Shown: piece after piece, positions 34,636 to 40,303 of the stretch
Layout of the letters: each line of letters opens with the position of its first letter
Position numbering within the stretch: the stretch's first letter is position 1
NCBI GenBank assembly: GCA_016928355.1
Contig: JAFGKW010000058.1
Location: forward strand, 1 to 40,303
Direction of reading: 5' to 3'
Origin: Methanomicrobiaceae archaeon
GTDB taxonomy: Archaea; Halobacteriota; Methanomicrobia; Methanomicrobiales; Methanomicrobiaceae
Length of the DNA stretch: 40,303 bases
Program-made: the position numbers and the translations under genes
Notes under the pieces: generated by a model
Told to the model about the DNA's origin: nothing
Seen by the model: only the letters and a program-made list of their open reading frames with translations
The model's database searches: none

Positions 34636-35709
34636 TCACAGCCACTCCTTTTTTCTGAAATATATTACCATTGCAATGGCCATTGCCGCCATAAGAACCA
34701 GAACCGCAGGATAGGCAAGCGGGTGCTCAAGTTCGGGCATATAATTAAAATTCATTCCGTAGAGGCCTGCTATAAATGTAAGAGGTATGAATATGGTAGC
34801 GATGATGGTGAGCACTTTCATCACCTCATTCATCCTGTTGCTTATGCCTGACAGATAAATGTCCAGCAGGCCTGCTGCAAGATCTCTGTAGGTCTCGATA
34901 GTCTCAGAGATCTGTGTCAGGTGGTCGTGGACGTCCCGCATGAAGATCTCCGTATTCGCATCCATCAGGTCGTATTCTCCTTTTGATAGTCCGGCGACGA
35001 CATCTCTTAGAGGCAATATGGATCTCCTGAGGTAGATAAGATCCCTCCTGATGGAGTAGATCTCTTCCAGAATGTCGGGTTCGGGAGATGTGATCACGGA
35101 TTCTTCGATCTCTTCCAGCCTGTCACCAATAATTTCGAATATCTTAAAGTATTCATCGACGACAGAATCGATGATGGCATAAATGAGATAGTCTGCACCA
35201 TTTTTCCTTATCCGGCCCTTTGAGTATTCAAGTCTCTTTTTCACGGGCTCAAATACCGAATCATCATATTCCAGGAATGTGAAAACAGTATCTTTAAAAA
35301 GTATTATGCTTGCCTGTTCTGAATAAAATCCCCTGTTATTCTCCGGTAGTATGACTTTAATGACGAGATAGATATAATCATCAAATGATTCGATCTTCGG
35401 TCTCTGGTGTGTACTTAAGATATCCTCGGATGTCAGCGGATGAATGCCCGAAAGTGAACAGATCCCGCTGATCATCTGCGTATTGGCAAGCCCTGTGATG
35501 TTAACCCATCTCTTTCCTGCACGTCCTGACAACTCCCTGAAATCGTCAAGGTTTGCCTCGATTTTCTCTTTGTAGCTTTCTTCGTCATAGCAGATAATAC
35601 TCAGCAGAGAGTCCTCCGGCGTTCTGTCACCTGTATATACCGGTGTACCGGGAGGGAGGCCGCTCTTTGATGAAAATTTTGCAGTCCTGGAAATCATGTA
35701 TTTACTCAT
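34636..35709 (-). CDS. corA: CorA-type magnesium/divalent cation channel
   Basis: This 357-aa protein has a large cytoplasmic N-terminal domain and two C-terminal membrane helices. The selectivity motif YGMNF is between them, followed by the basic end FRKKEWL. The acidic loop after GMN (NYMPELEHP) is typical. It mediates magnesium (or cobalt/nickel) uptake as a pentamer. It overlaps the DUF998 gene upstream by 8 bases and converges on the nucleotidyltransferase gene with a 9-base gap. Confidence 0.95.
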   Translation of the reverse strand: MSKYMISRTAKFSSKSGLPPGTPVYTGDRTPEDSLLSIICYDEESYKEKIEANLDDFRELSGRAGKRWVNITGLANTQMISGICSLSGIHPLTSEDILSTHQRPKIESFDDYIYLVIKVILPENNRGFYSEQASIILFKDTVFTFLEYDDSVFEPVKKRLEYSKGRIRKNGADYLIYAIIDSVVDEYFKIFEIIGDRLEEIEESVITSPEPDILEEIYSIRRDLIYLRRSILPLRDVVAGLSKGEYDLMDANTEIFMRDVHDHLTQISETIETYRDLAAGLLDIYLSGISNRMNEVMKVLTIIATIFIPLTFIAGLYGMNFNYMPELEHPLAYPAVLVLMAAMAIAMVIYFRKKEWL

Positions 35710-36295
35710 ATTTCTGTCCTGCCTTCACTTCATTTAACAGATAGCTTCCATAGGTTATTATCCACAGGACCAGAGGATATGCTATAAGCCTCTCCATTCC
35801 TCCCGGCCCTATTTCACCATATATTCTAATCTGGAGTGCAATTAACGCAATAAGGCCTGTAATGCCCATAATTGCTGAGAAAAAACAGAAGGGTTTCTTT
35901 AGTCTGCCTGCAGCGGCAACTGCGGATATCGAGCCCATCAGGAATGCTGTTCCTGCAGAGAGGTAATGTGGCAGCCCTGTACTTTCAGGGAATATGCCTA
36001 CAAAAAAAACTCCCAGCCCTGCTATTGCAAGGCCATAGAGGAATAATTCTTTTGAATTTGTTTTTATGAGGATAATTGCTCCGGCAAGGACGCAAATGCC
36101 GAATATGATTGTAGCCAGATTAAATATGACATCAGCCGGCCAGGGCCCCACTCCAAGGTCGCTTATGTAATTGCTGTTGATCGAATATCCGGGATAAACC
36201 GCCTCGGATATTATCATCGAGATGATCCAGATGACACCTCCTGAAAGGAGAAATACTCCGGCAGTCCTTTTATTATTAAGTGGGCCATAGTCCAT
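35702..36295 (-). CDS. DUF998-like membrane protein
   Basis: This 197-aa protein has six hydrophobic segments and the start pattern GVFLLSGGVIWIISMIISEAVYPGYSINSNYISDLGVGP. This is characteristic of the DUF998/Frag1-related membrane family (YISDLG motif). The function is unknown. Its last codons overlap corA, so the two are translated together. It starts at ATG 36295 on the minus strand. Confidence 0.8.
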   Translation of the reverse strand: MDYGPLNNKRTAGVFLLSGGVIWIISMIISEAVYPGYSINSNYISDLGVGPWPADVIFNLATIIFGICVLAGAIILIKTNSKELFLYGLAIAGLGVFFVGIFPESTGLPHYLSAGTAFLMGSISAVAAAGRLKKPFCFFSAIMGITGLIALIALQIRIYGEIGPGGMERLIAYPLVLWIITYGSYLLNEVKAGQKYE

Positions 36296-36373
36296 TTGAT
36301 TCTCTATTGACTGTTCAGTGTTTAATTATTTGGGTGATTTCTTAAAAAAATTGAATTATTATTTCAGGTATTA

Positions 36374-37672
36374 TTACTCAATTGGATTTGAAATTCTGCC
36401 GATAAACAGGATATTGCCTGTCTCATTGTCCTGTATCATGAATATGAATGGATGGTCTGCGATGAAGACAGGAATCGGTTCTTCCTCCACAACTGCCGTC
36501 AGCTTTATAACAACTGCCGTTGCAGCGGCCGCTTCGGTTCCCTCCTCGTTTACCTCTACAAATGCCTTGTGGACCACATCGCTTATGAACAGATCGGTTT
36601 TCCCGTCCATCCCGGAGAAGTCAGCGCCGCCTGTGAATGCTACAGGCATTCCCATTTCCTGCAGGGTGTCGCCGAGCTGATACTCGGTTTCGAGTTTGAA
36701 CTTTGGGAAGAAGACTTTTACCTGCTTTGATTCGATCGATTTCTGTAGCTCTTCGAGTTGATCTGCTGTAAGGGTATTTTCAACAGTCTGCAGTTCGTTT
36801 GCCTTTGGGAGGATGACAACCATCGACAACTCCTTTCCACTCTCGTGATCATATGGCATCTTCAGCATCTGGAGTTCATCGGTCTCCGTGTAGCCATATA
36901 TTGCATCCTCGTCCGTTCTCTGCATCATATCGACCTTTACGATATCTCCCGACGGCGTGATGAAGTCGGCCTCTGAGGTCTTGTTCTCATCAAACTGGAG
37001 CACCCATGTTCCCTTGAAGTAAATGGCGTTTGTAATGACCAGCCTTGTAAGCGGATCGATCATTCCCTGAGGTATAAGATTTTTAATCCTGTCGTTTGTC
37101 TTCTCCTCAACCCATCCGTTGATTGTTAGTCGTGATTGTTCCGGCTGGTTTACGAAGTCGAGGTTTGTGGTTTCTGCTGAGTAGTACTCATCTGCAATAT
37201 TGATGTAGTCTTCAAGGAACCGGTATGTCTGCTCCGCCCAGAGTGCATTTGCGACTTCGAGTTCGTATTCCGGATCACCTGCATTTATTCCTGTGTTGAC
37301 TGCCAGATACCCGTTTCTGAGAGTATCTATATTTTCAGGAAAGTGGAATACGGATTTTATCTGGTCTGCGGTCTCCCCTTTTGCTCCTTCGTAAGTCAGT
37401 GCAAGGGCTGAAGAGATGCTGAACGGTGAGAGAAAGAGGTTGTCATCCCCGCTGTTTTCTGATGCTATCTTTTTGTAGACGTCGAACGCGAACATATTGT
37501 TTGCGGCAACCACACTCTCTGTGGCATCACCGGTTTCAGGTGTGCCTGCTGTCGGTGCAGGTGTAATTGTATGTTCAGGGCCTGTGTCAGTTGTTCCTGT
37601 ACATCCTGCAAGGAATGCACAAAAAACAACCAGAATTACGGATGCCCATGCCGTTATCTTTTGATGCTTCAT
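36374..37672 (-). CDS. Lipoprotein-anchored serpin (protease inhibitor)
   Basis: This 432-aa protein begins with a lipoprotein signal peptide whose lipobox FLAGC puts the lipidated cysteine at residue 24. A Thr/Pro-rich linker follows, then a full serpin domain (residues 60-432). The reactive-centre hinge GTEAAAATAVV consists of small residues, the hallmark of inhibitory serpins. By analogy with antitrypsin, P1 falls near KLTA, but the loop seems a few residues longer, so P1 is uncertain. It ends with DHPFIFMIQDNETGNILFIG. I start at ATG 37672, because the 52 upstream open codons do not look coding. It likely protects the cell surface from external serine or cysteine proteases. Confidence 0.9.
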   Translation of the reverse strand: MKHQKITAWASVILVVFCAFLAGCTGTTDTGPEHTITPAPTAGTPETGDATESVVAANNMFAFDVYKKIASENSGDDNLFLSPFSISSALALTYEGAKGETADQIKSVFHFPENIDTLRNGYLAVNTGINAGDPEYELEVANALWAEQTYRFLEDYINIADEYYSAETTNLDFVNQPEQSRLTINGWVEEKTNDRIKNLIPQGMIDPLTRLVITNAIYFKGTWVLQFDENKTSEADFITPSGDIVKVDMMQRTDEDAIYGYTETDELQMLKMPYDHESGKELSMVVILPKANELQTVENTLTADQLEELQKSIESKQVKVFFPKFKLETEYQLGDTLQEMGMPVAFTGGADFSGMDGKTDLFISDVVHKAFVEVNEEGTEAAAATAVVIKLTAVVEEEPIPVFIADHPFIFMIQDNETGNILFIGRISNPIE

Positions 37673-37821
37673 ATGTGATAATTGGAGGTATAATTTATTT
37701 AATCTGGCGTTGACTGCGATCTTTTTCGCAGTTATATGCTGGAAAATACCCTGAGTGTTGAGAGCCGGGAGTGATATTATGATTGTAAATATCTTGCCTG
37801 TTAATATTAGGCATAATCCAT

Positions 37822-39048
37822 ATGCCACAAAGAATTCCGGATTGTGATGTAATAATTATCGGCGGCGGGCCTGCCGGACTTTTCTGTGCAATATATGCTG
37901 CAGCTGCAGGACGAAAGGTCGTTGTTTTCGAAAAGAAGGCGTCCTGCGGCAGAAAGCTGCTTATCACGGGTTCAGGACAGTGTAACCTCACACATGAAGG
38001 TGAAATATCTGAATTCCTCTCACATTACGGCAACAGCGGGAGATTCCTCCGGCCGGCACTTATAAACTTTACAAATGTGGGTCTTGTTGATTTCTTCAGG
38101 ACCCGTGGTGTATCTTTTGAGACCGATAAGAACGGTAAGATCTTTCCTTCGACAAAGAAGGCTGCCGATGTCCTTTCAGTCCTTCTCCGGGAGTGCGAAG
38201 AGAAGGGTGTTTTAATCCGTTGCGGTGAACCTGTTCTTTCAGCGAAGAAGGAAGGAGAAGGATTCATTGTTGAAACGGCTAATGGGCAGGATTCTGCCAA
38301 AAATCTTGTTGTCTCGACAGGCGGGGCATCATATCCGCAGACAGGATCGTCCGGTGACGGGTACAGGATTGCAGAAGGTCTTGGACAACCTGTAACTGGT
38401 ATCGCTCCTGCACTGACTCCGGTATATGTTCGTAACTACACGTTTGGAGACCTCTCCGGGATCTCCTTTGAGGATGCCCGGATATCAATTTTCAGGGAGA
38501 ATAAGAAAACCGGTGAACATAGCGGTGATATCCTCCTGACTCATAAGGGGCTTTCAGGACCGGGAATTCTCGACTTTTCAAGGAGTATTGTTCCCGGGGA
38601 TATACTGAAGGTATCGTTCATAACCGGTATGAACCAGGATGAATTCAGGAAGGATTTTGCACAAAAGACAGATTCAGGCGGGACGAAACTGGTGAAGACA
38701 GTTCTTTCAGATTATTCCCTGCCCGAAAGATTCGTAAAAAGGATTATTGAAATATCCGGCATCCCATCGGATCTCACATGTGCACATCTCCCGAAGAAAG
38801 AGAAAAACCTCCTGATAAAAAACCTGACTGAATATCCGTTTGAAGTCCGGGAGCTTGGCGGATTCGATGAGGCGATGGTTACCCGGGGAGGAGTCGCCCT
38901 TGACGGAATCAACCCGAAGACGATGGAATCAAAGATCGTTCCGGGTCTCTATTTCATCGGTGAGGTCCTCGACATCGACGGGGATACCGGTGGTTACAAT
39001 CTCCAGGCTGCCTTTTCGACGGGTTTTATTGCGGCGAAGAGGGTTTAA
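37822..39048 (+). CDS. HI0933/BaiN-family FAD-dependent oxidoreductase
   Basis: This 408-aa flavoprotein has the FAD-binding GGGPAGL near residues 13-19. It also has the family motifs GRKLLITGSGQCNLTH, STGGASYPQTGSSGDGY, LLTHKGLSGPG, GGV and GEVLDIDGDTGGYNLQ. Members are cytoplasmic NAD(P)/FAD oxidoreductases with poorly known substrates. There is no ribosome binding site before the ATG and a TATA-like region nearby, so a short leader or leaderless message is likely. It is divergent from the serpin gene, with 149 bases between them. Confidence 0.9.
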   Translation: MPQRIPDCDVIIIGGGPAGLFCAIYAAAAGRKVVVFEKKASCGRKLLITGSGQCNLTHEGEISEFLSHYGNSGRFLRPALINFTNVGLVDFFRTRGVSFETDKNGKIFPSTKKAADVLSVLLRECEEKGVLIRCGEPVLSAKKEGEGFIVETANGQDSAKNLVVSTGGASYPQTGSSGDGYRIAEGLGQPVTGIAPALTPVYVRNYTFGDLSGISFEDARISIFRENKKTGEHSGDILLTHKGLSGPGILDFSRSIVPGDILKVSFITGMNQDEFRKDFAQKTDSGGTKLVKTVLSDYSLPERFVKRIIEISGIPSDLTCAHLPKKEKNLLIKNLTEYPFEVRELGGFDEAMVTRGGVALDGINPKTMESKIVPGLYFIGEVLDIDGDTGGYNLQAAFSTGFIAAKRV

Positions 39049-39419
39049 TCGTTCTGCATTTCTTTTTCACATATTACAATTTTGCGAAATTTCCTGGTAA
39101 GAATCTTCTATTTAAATATTCTATGCAGATCTGCCGCGGGCACGACCGGATGAGTGTCCTTCTGGCAGACATCAATATCAATTACACGCAGGATTCAGGA
39201 AGAAAGGTCCGTTCGAGGGATATCAAGAGGCTTTTCCGGAGACTGGATGAATGAAACTAGTTCTACAAAACCGGTCTCAACAGGGAGCTGAAGGGACGGT
39301 CCGGGGAGCAGGGCAAAAATTCCGTAGAACTGTTCTCCTAATCCTCCGGGAATAAAGGAGGCCGGCAGTGATGCCAACAGGATATTTATAAATCAGGGCC
39401 TGAAAGATAATACCTTAAA
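39049..39419 (+). other. Gene-poor 371-base region with inverted repeats and two tiny frames
   Basis: No convincing gene is visible. TCTATTTAAATATT at 39107-39120 looks like a promoter. Two overlapping small frames follow: 39123-39254 (43 aa; or from ATG 39150, 34 aa) and 39251-39355 (34 aa), joined by ATGA, without clear ribosome binding sites. The second contains an 8-base perfect inverted repeat, AGTTCTAC (39259-39266) with GTAGAACT (39324-39331), enclosing 57 bases. After it comes CCTCC/GGAGG (39343-39347/39357-39361). A structured RNA is as likely as peptides. Confidence 0.35.
39382..39393 (+). promoter_or_regulatory. TATA box of the DUF21-CBS gene
   Basis: ATATTTATAAAT ends about 26 bases before the ATG at 39420, and no ribosome binding site is present between them. 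This spacing predicts a leaderless or nearly leaderless mRNA. Confidence 0.6.
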
Positions 39420-40303
39420 ATGTCTTATCTGATTGAGGTCGGGATCATCCTGATCCTTATCGGACTCAATGGTCTTTTTGCCATGTCGGAGTTTGCAATA
39501 GTGTCCGCGAAGAAAGCTTTGCTGCGTCTCCGGTCTGAAGAAGGAGATCCGGGAGCAGCCGCGGCCATTAGGCTGTCTGAAGATCCCACACCTTTTCTTT
39601 CAACAATACAGATAGGAATAACTCTTGTAGGGATAATTGCCGGTGCTTTCGGCGGTGTGACACTTGCAAAGGAAATTTCGCCTTTTTTTGTTGTCTATCC
39701 GGCACTTGCACCATATAGCGAGGCCCTTAGTGTGGGTCTGGTTGTTCTTACGATAACATACCTGACCCTCGTTTTTGGCGAACTCGTTCCAAAACGTATT
39801 GCACTGGGTAATGCAGAGGCTATCGCATCCGGCGTTGCCAGGCCTATGCATCTCCTTTCCCGAGTGGCTGCTCCGCTGGTTTTCGTCCTAAGCACCTCCA
39901 CCAGGGCTGTGCTAAGGCTGCTGGGAGTCCGGGATGATACCGTGACGACAGTTTCCGAGGATGAAGTAAGGTTTTTGCTTGAGGAGGGAACACGGGCCGG
40001 AGTGTTTGAGAAAACCGAACAGATAATGGTTGAAGGGGTCTTCGATCTCGCCGACAGGCGTGTTGAATCCCTTATGACTCATCGCCCCGATATCGTGGCA
40101 CTCGACCTCAGGGAACCGGATGAAGAAAACCTCCGCAAGATGAGACTGACAACACATTCCAACTTTCCCGCATATGAAGAGAATCTCGACAACATACTCG
40201 GGATGGTTTCGGTAAAGAGTGTCTTTTCCGGGATGCTGGATACAGGCAGGCCTGATCTAAGGTCGGCTGTAACAACCCCTGTCTTTGTTCCCGAGACTCT
40301 CCG
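39420..40303 (+). CDS. CNNM/CorC-family DUF21-CBS membrane protein (partial, cut by window end)
   Basis: The frame opens at ATG 39420 and continues past the window end; 294 codons are present. The first half is a DUF21 domain with hydrophobic segments near residues 3-28, 58-80, 95-122 and 140-165 and the motifs AMSEFAIV, IQIGITLVGI and FGELVPKRIAL. A CBS region begins near residue 215 (SLMTHRPDIVALD). A C-terminal transporter-associated domain would be expected beyond the window. Members of this hemolysin-C-like family are linked to magnesium or other cation efflux. It is unrelated in position to the corA gene 4 kb away. Confidence 0.9.
   Translation, partial: MSYLIEVGIILILIGLNGLFAMSEFAIVSAKKALLRLRSEEGDPGAAAAIRLSEDPTPFLSTIQIGITLVGIIAGAFGGVTLAKEISPFFVVYPALAPYSEALSVGLVVLTITYLTLVFGELVPKRIALGNAEAIASGVARPMHLLSRVAAPLVFVLSTSTRAVLRLLGVRDDTVTTVSEDEVRFLLEEGTRAGVFEKTEQIMVEGVFDLADRRVESLMTHRPDIVALDLREPDEENLRKMRLTTHSNFPAYEENLDNILGMVSVKSVFSGMLDTGRPDLRSAVTTPVFVPETL

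Noticed and set aside
39195-39377. A 60-residue minus-strand frame
   Set aside because: No ribosome binding site and no recognisable protein features; it overlaps the inverted repeats.
1-40303. CRISPR arrays, insertion sequences, tRNA or rRNA genes
   Set aside because: No spaced direct repeats, no transposase with inverted ends, and no tRNA-like cloverleaf or rRNA sequence were recognised by eye.

Overview
This window comes from a hydrogenotrophic, formate-using methanogen, most likely of the order Methanomicrobiales (Methanolacinia/Methanoplanus-like; the genus is inferred from gene content, not tested). The evidence is methanofuran biosynthesis genes (mfnD, mfnF), F420-dependent formate dehydrogenase (fdhAB) with its transporter fdhC, tRNA-dependent cysteine synthesis (SepCysS), a Mre11-Rad50-NurA-HerA operon, methanogen-restricted DUF proteins, archaeal TATA-type promoters, and GGTGATC/GAGGT ribosome binding sites.

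Layout. 1-2176: mfnD-mfnF plus a small membrane/zinc-ribbon gene that lacks a normal start codon. 2173-2715 (minus): a zinc-ribbon/HTH protein. 2837-12140: a formate module. It holds an FdhA-like/FdhB-like pair, a beta carbonic anhydrase, the formate channel fdhC, two small membrane proteins, and then a canonical fdhA-fdhB pair. 12249-14036 (minus): a CLC chloride transporter/channel with CBS domains. 14103-20654 (minus): mre11-rad50-nurA-herA, a tightly overlapping double-strand-break resection operon. 20828-22191: a small coiled-coil protein and SepCysS behind a palindromic promoter element; thiI converges on them from the minus strand. 23479-24554: DUF2150 and a standalone Cys-rich domain. 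24569-28831: an exported DNase I-fold protein with a lamin-tail-like domain, a KamA-family radical SAM protein, a receiver-PAS signalling protein and an exported protein. 28873-32211 (minus): a kinase, PP2C phosphatase and VWA protein matching the TerY-P (YegI/YegK/YegL) triad. 32301-36295: a small membrane protein, UDP-sugar dehydrogenase plus nucleotidyltransferase, CorA and a DUF998 protein. 36374-40303: a lipoprotein serpin, a HI0933-type flavoprotein, a gene-poor stretch with inverted repeats, and a CNNM/DUF21-CBS protein cut by the window end.

The most interesting finding is the first fdhAB-like pair. The FdhA-like protein aligns without gaps to the real FdhA over its first 140 residues and keeps the [4Fe-4S] ligands. 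However, the catalytic Cys-His is Gly-Val, the active-site Arg region is replaced, a pterin-binding DPR motif is gone, and about 170 residues are missing. Its FdhB partner keeps its cysteine motifs and remains highly similar to the canonical FdhB. This looks like a formate-inactive, NuoG-like electron wire that could couple F420H2 to another partner such as heterodisulfide reductase. Also notable are the archaeal TerY-P-like signalling triad, a KamA-family enzyme whose lysine-binding Asp residues are replaced by Arg and Ser, and several small regulatory or RNA-like elements.
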